From NCBI GenBank assembly GCA_024233135.1, contig JACKPZ010000010.1, positions 96,690-160,689 on the forward strand: a stretch of DNA of 64,000 nucleotides, given 5' to 3'. The notes beneath the pieces were generated by a model. That model made no database searches, was not told where the DNA came from, and saw nothing but the letters and a program-made list of their open reading frames with translations. Below, one piece after another: positions 18,252 through 27,133 of this stretch. Position 1 is the first letter of the stretch; the number at the start of each line of letters is the position of its first letter. The stretch comes from Akkermansiaceae bacterium (lineage in GTDB: Bacteria; Verrucomicrobiota; Verrucomicrobiia; Verrucomicrobiales; Akkermansiaceae). A program made the position numbers and the translations under genes.

Positions 18252-19352
18252 ATGGCGCGCCTTCTCCTGACGCTTTTCCTGACCGCCCTGGCCACCCGGG
18301 CGGCGGATTGTTTCACGCCCGGTGAGATCTGGCCGGACGACAAGGGCGTGCACATCAACGCCCATGGCGGCGGCGTGTTGTTTCACGAGGGCCGCTATTA
18401 CTGGTTCGGCGAGCACAAGATCTCCGGCCGCGGCGGAAACTCGGCGCAGGTCGGCGTTTCCTGCTACTCGTCTCAGGATCTCTACAACTGGAAAGACGAA
18501 GGCATCGCGCTGGCCGTCGAGGACTCCGCGCGCAGCGAGATCCGCAAGGGCTGCATCATCGAGAGGCCGAAGGTGGTCTACAACGCGAAGACGAAACGAT
18601 TCGTCATGTGGTTCCACCTTGAGCACTACGGCAAGGGCTACGGCACCGCCCGCGCCGCGGTGGCGGTGGCGGAAAAGGTCACGGGGCCGTATCGCTTCTA
18701 TCAGTCCCACCGGCCGAACAAGGGCGAGTGGCCCATCGGCTACGATCCGGACACCGTGAAGGACGACAAGGTAAGCCTGCTCAAACGCGACCACTCAAAA
18801 GGCCAGATGTCGCGCGACATGACCATCTTCGTCGATGACGACGGCCGCGCCTATCACATTGGCTCCGCGGAGGAGAATTACACGCTGCACATTTCCCTGC
18901 TCACGGACGACTACCTGCGTTTCACCGGCAAGTTCGTGCGGATCTTCCCGGGGGGGCACAACGAGGCGCCTGCGATCTGCAAACACGACGGCAGATACTG
19001 GCTCATCGCCTCCGGGTGCACCGGTTGGGACCCGAACGAGGCGCGCTCCTACGTCGCCGACTCGATGGCCGGCCCGTGGAAACCGCTCGGCAACCCGTGC
19101 ATGGGGCCGAACCCGCGCGGCGGCCATGGCCCGGAGAAAACCTGGGGTGGCCAGAGCACCTTCCTGCTGCCGGTGCACGGCCGGCCCGGCGCGTTCATCG
19201 CGATGTTCGACGTCTGGAGGCCGCGGGACCCCATCGACGGACGATACCTGTGGCTTCCGGTCTGCTTCGAGGACGGTCGGATCCGCGTCACGTTTCCGGA
19301 AACGTGGCGCATCGAGGACCTCGACGCCCTCGCGAATTCCGTGGGCGAATGA
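18252..19352 (+). CDS. Secreted GH43 protein resembling exo-beta-1,3-galactanases
   Basis: A 366-residue exported protein (signal peptide to about residue 17, ATRA/AD). It has the GH43 propeller with HAHGGGVLFHEG-like, IERPKVVYN, FVMWFH, MSRDMTIFVDDDG and EAPAICKHDGRYWLIAS segments. These match my recollection of subfamily 24 exo-beta-1,3-galactanases, which lack the usual aspartate base and use a glutamine. E238 (EAPAI) is the predicted acid, D189 (SRDMT) the modulator, and the Q in TWGGQSTF may replace the base. Likely targets are beta-1,3-galactan backbones of arabinogalactan. It follows the permease by 57 bp and ends 9 bp from the convergent gene. Confidence 0.8.
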   Translation: MARLLLTLFLTALATRAADCFTPGEIWPDDKGVHINAHGGGVLFHEGRYYWFGEHKISGRGGNSAQVGVSCYSSQDLYNWKDEGIALAVEDSARSEIRKGCIIERPKVVYNAKTKRFVMWFHLEHYGKGYGTARAAVAVAEKVTGPYRFYQSHRPNKGEWPIGYDPDTVKDDKVSLLKRDHSKGQMSRDMTIFVDDDGRAYHIGSAEENYTLHISLLTDDYLRFTGKFVRIFPGGHNEAPAICKHDGRYWLIASGCTGWDPNEARSYVADSMAGPWKPLGNPCMGPNPRGGHGPEKTWGGQSTFLLPVHGRPGAFIAMFDVWRPRDPIDGRYLWLPVCFEDGRIRVTFPETWRIEDLDALANSVGE

Positions 19353-19361
19353 GGCCCGCGT

Positions 19362-20252
19362 TTATTCTCCCACAAGCGGCTGGCAGAGGGAATAGACCAC
19401 CTTGTCGTCGTCCTTGAGGCGCACTTCGATACAGAGCATGTCCTCGTAGAGGCCGATTTCCTTCACGCCTCCGCTCGGAACGCCTTTGGTCCAGCTCACC
19501 TGGAAGGGATACTCGCCGGCGCTTCCATTCGGTTCGCCGCCCTTGCCCCAGACGATTTTGCCGTCCTCGGTCACGGCGTCCTCATCCGCCCAGACGTAGC
19601 GCGGCGCGCGGAACTGGAATGCATCGGGCTGGTGGATGGCGAGCGAGCCGTCGCAAACGAGCAGGCCGTTCTCCACCCGGGTGTCGATCACCCGGAGACT
19701 GAAGGTGTCGCGATAACGGAACTCATTGCTCGCGAAAACCGGAACCGCCACACCAGCGAGCACCGCGATGCCGCCGACCAGCGGCGGAAACACCGCTTGG
19801 ACGAACTGCTGGCCGCTCTCGCGCACCCGCTTCATGTTCATCCAGAGATAGGCCACGGCGTAGAAAAACAGAACGACGGGAAGGAACGTCATCAAATCCT
19901 CGCGGAGACCGCGGTTGGGATACACGGCGAGGCACAGCGCGGCCACGGCCGCCAGCACCATCATCGGCAGCACGAATGCCGCCAGACCGCGCCCCAGCGG
20001 GAGTTTCCCCATCACTCCGGCGGCGATCAGCGCGATCACGCCGACGATGAAGCCGATCCACCAGTTGTTCAGCGTCCACAGCATCGCGAGCGGGAGCGTC
20101 CCGGGTTTTGCGACGACCCACGAGAGGCCGAAGACGATCAAGGTTCCCAAGCCCCAGCCGATCAATCCCGCTTTGAACAGACGCGGCAGGGCGCGTCCCG
20201 CGGTGGGGGTTTCGTCGGACGACATACCTGTGGTTTCCGGATTTGTGCTCAT
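19362..20252 (-). CDS. Multi-pass membrane protein of unknown function
   Basis: A 296-residue product. Five or so hydrophobic segments (residues about 28-48, 55-80, 88-112, 120-138 and 155-175) are followed by a soluble C-terminal domain (about 180-296) of beta-strand character with SLRVIDTRVENG and IEVRLKDDDKVVYSLCQPL. This layout suggests a membrane-anchored extracytoplasmic domain. No family is recognised. It diverges from the PPi-PEPCK gene across a 314-bp region with a palindrome, and it converges with the upstream GH43 gene. Confidence 0.65.
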   Translation of the reverse strand: MSTNPETTGMSSDETPTAGRALPRLFKAGLIGWGLGTLIVFGLSWVVAKPGTLPLAMLWTLNNWWIGFIVGVIALIAAGVMGKLPLGRGLAAFVLPMMVLAAVAALCLAVYPNRGLREDLMTFLPVVLFFYAVAYLWMNMKRVRESGQQFVQAVFPPLVGGIAVLAGVAVPVFASNEFRYRDTFSLRVIDTRVENGLLVCDGSLAIHQPDAFQFRAPRYVWADEDAVTEDGKIVWGKGGEPNGSAGEYPFQVSWTKGVPSGGVKEIGLYEDMLCIEVRLKDDDKVVYSLCQPLVGE

Positions 20253-20566
20253 GGGTTTGCTGGTTTTGTTTCGGACGGCACCGCTCCTAGATGGGATGTC
20301 TGCTGCGGCAGGGTTTTACTCATTTCCGAATGTCACGGCGCGTCTTTCGGTTGATTAGAAACCATTGGCGGAAAAAAAGCTAGTCACCCGTTTCGGTGAC
20401 ATTCGGCCGGCATTTCGTTCCGGAAACGCACCCGTGTTTCGGGAACGGAGACTGCGCGGATTCTCGCGAAATCGCCCGCAAACCCTCCACCGGGAGTGAT
20501 TCCACTGGCCCTTGGCTCGGCGGCTGCTCAACCTCGCCACGCATTTTCAACGCGAACCACCACGCC
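20253..20566. promoter_or_regulatory. Divergent intergenic region with palindrome GTCACC-N6-GGTGAC
   Basis: This 314-bp gap separates two divergent genes and should hold both promoters. A 6-bp inverted repeat with a 6-base spacer sits at 20383-20400, directly after an A-tract (20371-20378). It could be an operator or a weak hairpin. An in-frame extension of the plus-strand gene upstream to 20396 lacks conserved sequence and is probably untranslated. No clear -35/-10 pair can be assigned. Confidence 0.3.
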
Positions 20567-23500
20567 ATGCCCCTCAAGGACCAGATCGGATTCACCAAGA
20601 ACGGCCCCGCCCTCGCCTCGCCCGACGAAGTCAACCGCCTGCGCGAGTTTGTGAACCTGAAGCTCGCCGCCCGCGGGTTTCCGATCGTCGGCAAGGAGTC
20701 GGACTACCCGTTTCTCGATCTCGGCCGCTCGTTGATCGCCAGCTTCCAAGAGAAAACCCGGCTGCTTTCCGACTACCTCTGCCCGGCCGACGCGGCGATC
20801 GACGCCTACCTGCATGATTACCTCGGCGAGGAGATCATCAACGACGTCTTTCCAGACCGGAAACACCTCGTCCCGGGTGGCGCGCTGGTCGCGGAGCGCC
20901 ACGGCATCACCCGCATGCTCTCGCTGCCGCCGGATGCGGATGAATTCAAGTCGTCGATCCTGAGCTCCTACCGCGTCCATCAGGGCGTCTGCCACAATCC
21001 CGCCTCCGACCGCCGCACCACCGAAGGGGTCTTCCACGTCACCGAAGGCGGCCTGCCCATCCCCGCGGACAAGAAATCGGTGCCGAAGATCGCCTTCGCC
21101 CGCCTGCTCAAGGCGGCGCTGAATCCGCCGCAGGAAATCATGACCCTGCCCTTCACCGGCACCTCGCCGGACCCGGCCAAGGTGTTCATTTCGATCCTGC
21201 TGCGCCCGGTCGTCGCGCCGGAGGTTCCCGGTGTTTCGCCCGAAAAGTCGATGGAGGTCCGGTTCTTCGCCCCCGGAAACCTGGTGTCCAACCTCGACTT
21301 CGTCGAAAGCATCTTCGGCAACGCCGGCGATCCGTATCTCCCCGACAACGACTCGCGTCTCGATGCCGAACACTGGTCCGGACACACGGGCTGCGTCATC
21401 CTCGCGCCGCACCTCGTCAACTGCACCAAGAAGGATCTGGGCCTGCCGCACACTTCGCAGGCCACCGAACGCCAGCGCCGCGACGGCATGTGCTGGACCG
21501 ACGAGAACGAGAAATACAACGACGGCGGCGCGTTCAAAATCACCTGCCGCGACAAACGCGGCGTGGTCGTCACCCTCATCGCGGACAACTATTACGGCTA
21601 CTGCAAGAAAGAGGTCAAAACGCAGATCAGCTACGCCGCCAACCTCTTCGGCAACGCCGAGGAGGAACACGCCGGCGGGGCGGTCGCCTTCCCCAGCTTC
21701 GACCTCGGCGAGGATTTCTCGCTATCCGACTACATGCGCACGGTGGACCACCGCTTCCTCGGTGTGATCGAGCGCTACAGCGACCTGTTCCACCTCCAGC
21801 CCGAGGGCTACGGCATCGACAAGACCTACCCGGACATCTACTACGTGCCCGAGGACGTCCACATCGACCTCAACAGCCAGACGGTCACCTGGGAGAACGC
21901 CGCCGGTCCCCAACAGATCGAGCTCCAGCCGGGCATCACCTACGTGCTGCCCTCCGGTTACAAGGTCGAGATGATCAAGCCGTTCGCCGGCATGCGCTGG
22001 CGCCTCATCGGCACCAATGCCGAGGGGACCTTCTGCCACAAACCGTGCACCGTTTCCGGCGGCGGGAAATCCGAGATCTCCAAGTCCATCTCCGACTCGA
22101 TGATCGCCGCGCCGCTGCTCGTCGAGAATCTCAAGGACGACCTCGACGCCGCATGGGGGGTCATCAACCACGACTACTCGAAGCGCTACAAGAACCCGCC
22201 GGCCACCGGAAAACAGAGCCGCCCGCTGCTGAGCCCCGAGCGTTCGCTCGGCTCGGTGGTTTCCATGCTCACGCAGAAGCCGGAGTTCACCGATGAATAC
22301 AACGAGTGGCTCGGCACCATCAAAAGCTCGGTGCGCGACCTCGTCTTCCTCATCAAGCGCTTCTACAAGCCGGACTGGGGCGAGGACTGGCGCCAGCGTT
22401 TCTCCGTCGACCTCATCAACGGCAAACCCGGACGCCAGCTCATCTACCGACGCCGCCGCATCATCACGCAGTTCCTGCGCGTCGGCTTCACGGAGGACGG
22501 AAACTGGCGCACCTTCACCGTGCGCAAGGACTTCGCGCCGGCCCGCAAGATCCAGACCGAGGACGACATCTCCGCCTCGCTGGTGGTGCCCGCCCCGCTC
22601 ATCAAGGGCCTCCATCCAGAGGTGAAGAACCCGTCGCTCAAGTTCATCAAGAACTGCGAATACCGCCTCTTCCAGCGTCCGGACGACGCCATCCACCGCG
22701 GTTACGACCACAAGACCGAGAGCGACTTCTCCGGCAAGGGATTGTTCTTTTCGAACTACGAGCCGCTCGACCGCCCGACCGTGCGCACGATGCTGCGCGA
22801 CTCGATCCGCTTCGAGCAGTTCACCGAGCCGATGCGCAAGACGCTCGAGGACTTCGCCGCGGCGGACAGCCCGGACTTCGTCATCAGCTCGCACCAGCCG
22901 CGCATCGTCGACGGCAAGGCCACCAAGAACCCGCGTTACCTCCAGAACCGGCCCGATCTCGAGGACCCGCGCGCCGTCTATCTCGCCACCCTCGGCAAGC
23001 GCTTTTTCCGCCGCCTGACCATCGACGCGCCGGTGCCGATGCCCGTCACTTCGGTGCTCGCCGGCCGCCGCAACAACCCGCCGGACGAAAAGGCCGGCAT
23101 CCGCGCGCTCGCCGTCTACAACCCGATCCACTATCAGGAACTGCCGGAGTTGTTCATGGACTTTGTCGCATCGCTCACCGGCAAGAGCCCGTCCACCACC
23201 GGCGCCGGCAGCGAGGGTGCGCTCACCAAGGGCCCCTTCAACGCCATCCTGCCGGTCCATGACCTGAACGCCGCACTGGTTTCCTTCCTCTCGACCGGCT
23301 ACCACGGGTTCACCACCGCCGCGGGCTACGTCGGGCCGAAATTCCGCGTCGATCACGACATCAGCCTGCTGGTCCCCGAGGTCTGGTCGCGCATGTTCAT
23401 CCACGAGCGGGAGCCGAAGTATCTCATCGAAAACGGCTATCTTGAGAAAGTGGAGGACTTCGAACACGAAGGCCGCACCATCGAGGCCGGCCGTCTCGGC

Positions 23501-24043
23501 TACCGCATCACCGAGAGTTTCGTCCTCACGTTCTTCGGCCGCATTTTCTCCGCACCGGACACCGTCTTCACCGAGGATATGCTGCGTCCGGAACTGCAGT
23601 CGATGGAAGCCTACATCGACGGACTCGACAACACCGTGGAGACCCAGCGCAACGTCGCCCTCAACTACTTCGAGGACGGCGGTGTCGAGGCCGCGATCCC
23701 GCCGCTCAAAGCCCTGCTCCACATCATGGCTTATGGCGAATACGAGGGCAAAACCCTGCGCGATCCCGAGATCCGCAAGCTCTTCGACCGCGAGACCATG
23801 CTCGGCTCGGATTGGTACCAGCAGCGCATCGACGCCAAGGTCAAGGTGGACACCGCCCTCTGCGAATCCCGTATCGCCAGTCTCGAGGCGTTTCTCGCCA
23901 ACACCAACTACCGCAGCGAACACGAGCGCCTCGGTATCCGCAACCGTCTCGACGCCGCCAAGGCCGAGCTCGCCCACATCCGCACCCCCGCCTACCGCGG
24001 CAACCTCGTCGGAACCATCGGCACGGATCCGGAATTGGTCTGA
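20567..24043 (+). CDS. PPi-type phosphoenolpyruvate carboxykinase
   Basis: ATG 20567 begins the conserved part and gives 1158 residues, the usual size for this family. The family interconverts oxaloacetate plus pyrophosphate with PEP, CO2 and phosphate, linking gluconeogenesis or anaplerosis to PPi instead of ATP or GTP. The match is from memory of the Propionibacterium and Entamoeba enzymes. Shared strings include YRVHQGVCHNP-like, GGLPIP, GNAGDPYLP, GHTGCVILAPH, ADNYYGYCKKEVKTQISY, the P-loop-like SGGGKSEISKSISD (S497-S502 onward), FQRPDDAIHRGYD, GRRNNPP and SPSTTGAGSEGALTKGPFNA. The gene stands alone. No truncation or frameshift is evident. Many annotation pipelines would call it hypothetical. 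Confidence 0.85.
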   Translation: MPLKDQIGFTKNGPALASPDEVNRLREFVNLKLAARGFPIVGKESDYPFLDLGRSLIASFQEKTRLLSDYLCPADAAIDAYLHDYLGEEIINDVFPDRKHLVPGGALVAERHGITRMLSLPPDADEFKSSILSSYRVHQGVCHNPASDRRTTEGVFHVTEGGLPIPADKKSVPKIAFARLLKAALNPPQEIMTLPFTGTSPDPAKVFISILLRPVVAPEVPGVSPEKSMEVRFFAPGNLVSNLDFVESIFGNAGDPYLPDNDSRLDAEHWSGHTGCVILAPHLVNCTKKDLGLPHTSQATERQRRDGMCWTDENEKYNDGGAFKITCRDKRGVVVTLIADNYYGYCKKEVKTQISYAANLFGNAEEEHAGGAVAFPSFDLGEDFSLSDYMRTVDHRFLGVIERYSDLFHLQPEGYGIDKTYPDIYYVPEDVHIDLNSQTVTWENAAGPQQIELQPGITYVLPSGYKVEMIKPFAGMRWRLIGTNAEGTFCHKPCTVSGGGKSEISKSISDSMIAAPLLVENLKDDLDAAWGVINHDYSKRYKNPPATGKQSRPLLSPERSLGSVVSMLTQKPEFTDEYNEWLGTIKSSVRDLVFLIKRFYKPDWGEDWRQRFSVDLINGKPGRQLIYRRRRIITQFLRVGFTEDGNWRTFTVRKDFAPARKIQTEDDISASLVVPAPLIKGLHPEVKNPSLKFIKNCEYRLFQRPDDAIHRGYDHKTESDFSGKGLFFSNYEPLDRPTVRTMLRDSIRFEQFTEPMRKTLEDFAAADSPDFVISSHQPRIVDGKATKNPRYLQNRPDLEDPRAVYLATLGKRFFRRLTIDAPVPMPVTSVLAGRRNNPPDEKAGIRALAVYNPIHYQELPELFMDFVASLTGKSPSTTGAGSEGALTKGPFNAILPVHDLNAALVSFLSTGYHGFTTAAGYVGPKFRVDHDISLLVPEVWSRMFIHEREPKYLIENGYLEKVEDFEHEGRTIEAGRLGYRITESFVLTFFGRIFSAPDTVFTEDMLRPELQSMEAYIDGLDNTVETQRNVALNYFEDGGVEAAIPPLKALLHIMAYGEYEGKTLRDPEIRKLFDRETMLGSDWYQQRIDAKVKVDTALCESRIASLEAFLANTNYRSEHERLGIRNRLDAAKAELAHIRTPAYRGNLVGTIGTDPELV

Positions 24044-24263
24044 GTTTCGCGGCCGGGAGACACCGTGTCCGGATTCCAGAACCGGCGCGATTTCCGCATC
24101 GCGTCGTTCTCCGTCCCTGCGGTTAGGATCGCCTCGTCATCGCGGTCGTCGGTTCCTACTCCCTGATGACCAACGCAGGGATCCTCGGCGTGGTCTACCG
24201 CGAGGAACTCGGCTGGTCGTGAGGACGCGCCGGAATTCACCGGATCTTCACCCACTTTTCCAT

Positions 24264-24282
24264 CGCATCCGTTGCGGATGCG
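24264..24282 (+). promoter_or_regulatory. Perfect hairpin upstream of the acidic membrane protein gene
   Basis: CGCATCCG-TTG-CGGATGCG forms an 8-bp stem with a 3-base loop, 38 bp before the next start codon. No T-run follows, so a terminator for the preceding gene is unlikely. It may be a regulatory leader structure or operator. The remainder of the 277-bp gap holds only a short open stretch (about 24138-24222) with no recognisable product. Confidence 0.3.
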
Positions 24283-24320
24283 GGTAGCTTGGCGGGGTTT
24301 TCAAAGGGACGAGGCGCCGC

Positions 24321-25679
24321 ATGAACGAGAAGCATCGCGAATTCTGGATGGGCCGGGCGGCGCAGGTGCGCCGGCGGGTGAACACGGCATGGTGGCTCGA
24401 GGCGATGGCGGCACCGATGGTGATCGCCTCGCTGGCGGGAGCGGCGGCGATCTTGTGGACCCGCCGCGAGCATCCGGTGGTGGACCCGTGGTGGCTGGGC
24501 GGCGGTGTGGCGGCGGCGCTGTTGCTGCTGGCCGGCGGCTGCTGGCTGCTGGCACGGCGGAAGTTCGAGGCGACGGAGGATTCGCTGGTGCGGCTGGAGG
24601 TGGCGATGTCGCTGCGCAACGCGCTGAGCACGGCGCGGGCGGGGATCGGCCCGTGGCCGGAACCGGCGGCGGCACTGCGGACGGGCCTGCGGTGGAGCTG
24701 GCCGCGCCTGCTGGTTCCCGTGCTCGGATCGTTGGCGCTGCTGGCGCTGGGACTGTGGATCCCGCTTTCCGCGCTGCCGACGAAGGCGCAGGCGCCGGAA
24801 GAGCCGCAGTCGTGGCAGCAGATCGCGGCGGATCTGGATCGTCTGGCGAAGGAGGAGGTGGTGGACGAGGAGTATCTTGAGGAAACCGAGAAGAAACTTG
24901 AGGAACTGCGGGCGCAGGAGGAAGAGCAGTGGTTCAGCCACTCGTCCTTGGAAGCGACGGACTCGCTGCGCGAGACGCACCAGGCGGAGAAGCGGCGGAT
25001 GGAGAACGAGCTCGGCAAGGCGGCCCGCGCGATGGCGGGGCTGGAACAAAACGCGAACGGCGCGAACCAGGCGGCGCGCGAGCGGATGATGGAGGAATTC
25101 GAGCAGGCGGCGGAGGGCCTGCGGAACGGCGCGATGAAACCGAACCAGAAGCTGCTCGAACAGATGCAGGGGCTGGATTTGAAACAACTGGGCAACCTGC
25201 CGCCAGAGCAGCTCGAACAACTCCGCGAGAACCTCAAGAAACACCAGGAGGCGATGCAGGGCGGCCAAGGCGAGGGCGACGACTGGGCCGATGAACTCCT
25301 GGGGGATGGCGAGGGCGAAGGCGAGGGCCAGTGCAACGGGGATTGCGACGGAAATGGCGACGGCGAGTGCGAGGAACACGGGGAAGGCTCCGGCAAGGGC
25401 GGTGTGAACCGCGGGCCCGGCCACGCGCCCGGCGTGCTCGGCAAGGCGGACGATCCGCTGAAAACCGGCAAGGCCGAAGGCCTCGAAGCCAAGGATCTCT
25501 CGCAAGCGACGCCCGGCGACCTGCTGGAACTGCAGGACGGAGAACACTCGGTGGACCAGAACGCGTCCCGTATTTCCGAAGGCGGAGAAACCTCGGCCAC
25601 CGGACGCGGCGGAGACCGCGTGTGGCGCGACTCGCTCGACCCGGACGAGCAGCGGGCGATGAAGCGGTTTTTCGATTGA
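24321..25679 (+). CDS. Membrane protein with coiled-coil and acidic Gly/Cys-rich region
   Basis: A 452-residue product. Hydrophobic helices lie near residues 30-46, 56-73 and 128-150. They are followed by a Glu/Gln/Leu-rich helical region (about 160-320) likely to be coiled coil, then a low-complexity tract (about 325-360) of repeated GEGEG and NGDCDGNGDGEC type rich in Gly, Asp, Glu and Cys, and a C-terminal tail ending EQRAMKRFFD. The acidic Cys tract could bind metal ions, but no known site is matched. No family is recognised. The NtrC-like regulator follows 64 bp downstream, so the two may be functionally linked. Confidence 0.65.
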   Translation: MNEKHREFWMGRAAQVRRRVNTAWWLEAMAAPMVIASLAGAAAILWTRREHPVVDPWWLGGGVAAALLLLAGGCWLLARRKFEATEDSLVRLEVAMSLRNALSTARAGIGPWPEPAAALRTGLRWSWPRLLVPVLGSLALLALGLWIPLSALPTKAQAPEEPQSWQQIAADLDRLAKEEVVDEEYLEETEKKLEELRAQEEEQWFSHSSLEATDSLRETHQAEKRRMENELGKAARAMAGLEQNANGANQAARERMMEEFEQAAEGLRNGAMKPNQKLLEQMQGLDLKQLGNLPPEQLEQLRENLKKHQEAMQGGQGEGDDWADELLGDGEGEGEGQCNGDCDGNGDGECEEHGEGSGKGGVNRGPGHAPGVLGKADDPLKTGKAEGLEAKDLSQATPGDLLELQDGEHSVDQNASRISEGGETSATGRGGDRVWRDSLDPDEQRAMKRFFD

Positions 25680-25743
25680 GCGGCCGGAAATAATTTCGTG
25701 ATCTCGCCGCGCGGTGCGGGCGTTCGCCCGGCCGCCCACGAAG

Positions 25744-27132
25744 ATGCCGGACGACGTTCACGAAGACACCCTGTTGCTGGTCGACCCCGATCTGGATTTC
25801 CTGGAGTGGGCGACCAAGCACCTTGCCGCGAAGGATCTGCGCGTGCTGCGCTGCGACAACGCGGCCAACGCCGTGAAGGTGGTGGAGAAGACACCGGTGG
25901 GCGTGGTGGTGGCGGCGCTGGATATGGAACCTTTCGACGGCATGGAGCTGCTGGGCCAGGTGATCCAGAACAGCCCGCAGACGCTGGTGATCCTGACCGC
26001 CGGGTTTCCGACGACCGGGCAGATCATCGAGGCGACCCAGCGCGGCGCGCACGACGTGCTGCGCAAGGAGTCCCTGCCCTTCGAGCTGCGGCCGGTGGTG
26101 GAATCCGCCCTGCGGACACGCGAGGAGCGGCGGATCGCGGACCGGCCGGCGGCCGAACTGCCGAAACAGGACGCGCGGGTGAAGATGATCGGGATCTCCC
26201 GCGCGCTGCAGGATGTTTTCAAACTCGTGGGCCGGGTGGCGAAGAGCGACGCGCCGGTGCTCATCAGCGGCGAAAGCGGCACCGGCAAGGAACTGGTGGC
26301 CAAGGCGGTGCACGAATACAGCCCGCGCCGCCAGCGCGAGATGATCACCATCAACTGCGGCGCGATCCCGGAAAACCTGCTGGAAAGCGAGTTGTTCGGC
26401 CACGAGAAAGGCTCGTTCACGGGGGCGATCGCACGCCGCGCGGGTCGCTTCGAGCAGGCGGATGGCGGCACCTTGTTTCTCGACGAGATCGGCGACATGC
26501 CGCCGACCATCCAGGTGAAGCTGCTGCGCGTGCTGCAGGACGGCACGTTTTCCCGTGTGGGCTCGAACGAAACGATCAAGACCGACGTGCGGATCATCGC
26601 CGCAACGCACAAGAACCTCTCGGAAGAAGTGACGTCCGGGCGTTTCCGCGAGGACCTCTACTACCGTCTCAACGTGGTGGAGATCCGCATCCCGCCGCTG
26701 CGCGAGCGACTCGAAGACATTCCGCTGCTGGCGGAGTATTTCCTCCAGCGCATCACCCGCAAGAACGGGATGGCGGCCATGCGGCTCTCGGCCGAGGCGG
26801 TCAACGCGCTGCAATGCCACGTCTGGCCGGGCAACGTGCGCGAATTGGAAAACACCATCGCCCGCGCCTGCGCGCTGGCCACCTCGAGCATCCTGCTGCC
26901 CTCCGACATCCCGCTGGCGACCACCCCGGGCAAGGCTCCGGCGCTTGTGGCGAACGCCATCGACCACCTGCTGGACACCGCTCCAGCCGATACCGAGGTT
27001 CTGGAGTGGATTCGCCGCGAGGTGGCAGGCCGACTGCTAGAGAGAACCCAGGGAGACCTGAAAAAAGCGGCGCTGATCCTCGGCATGAGCAGCGCCGACC
27101 TCCGGAAACTCCTCGACCCCGCGAAAGCCTGA
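25744..27132 (+). CDS. Sigma-54-dependent NtrC-like activator with degenerate receiver domain
   Basis: ATG 25744 gives 462 residues; GTG 25714 would add ten poorly conserved ones. Domains: receiver-like (1-115), AAA+ sigma-54 interaction (about 135-370) and a short Fis-type helix-turn-helix (about 420-462, LKKAALILGMSSADLRKLL). The AAA+ part has Walker A GESGTGKE, the sigma-54 loop as GSFTGA (223-228, usually GAFTGA) and Walker B GGTLFLDEIGD. In the receiver the phospho-acceptor position aligns with A58 (VVAALDMEPFDG) and the usual VDD reads VDP, although T and K positions remain. The activator may therefore be regulated without phosphorylation. It ends 1 bp before upp. Confidence 0.88.
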   Translation: MPDDVHEDTLLLVDPDLDFLEWATKHLAAKDLRVLRCDNAANAVKVVEKTPVGVVVAALDMEPFDGMELLGQVIQNSPQTLVILTAGFPTTGQIIEATQRGAHDVLRKESLPFELRPVVESALRTREERRIADRPAAELPKQDARVKMIGISRALQDVFKLVGRVAKSDAPVLISGESGTGKELVAKAVHEYSPRRQREMITINCGAIPENLLESELFGHEKGSFTGAIARRAGRFEQADGGTLFLDEIGDMPPTIQVKLLRVLQDGTFSRVGSNETIKTDVRIIAATHKNLSEEVTSGRFREDLYYRLNVVEIRIPPLRERLEDIPLLAEYFLQRITRKNGMAAMRLSAEAVNALQCHVWPGNVRELENTIARACALATSSILLPSDIPLATTPGKAPALVANAIDHLLDTAPADTEVLEWIRREVAGRLLERTQGDLKKAALILGMSSADLRKLLDPAKA

Positions 27133-27133
27133 C

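Noticed and set aside
24138..24222. Short open stretch reading ...AVVGSYSLMTNAGILGVVYR... before a TGA
   Set aside because: It could be a gene remnant, but it has no upstream start with a ribosome site and no family that I recognise.
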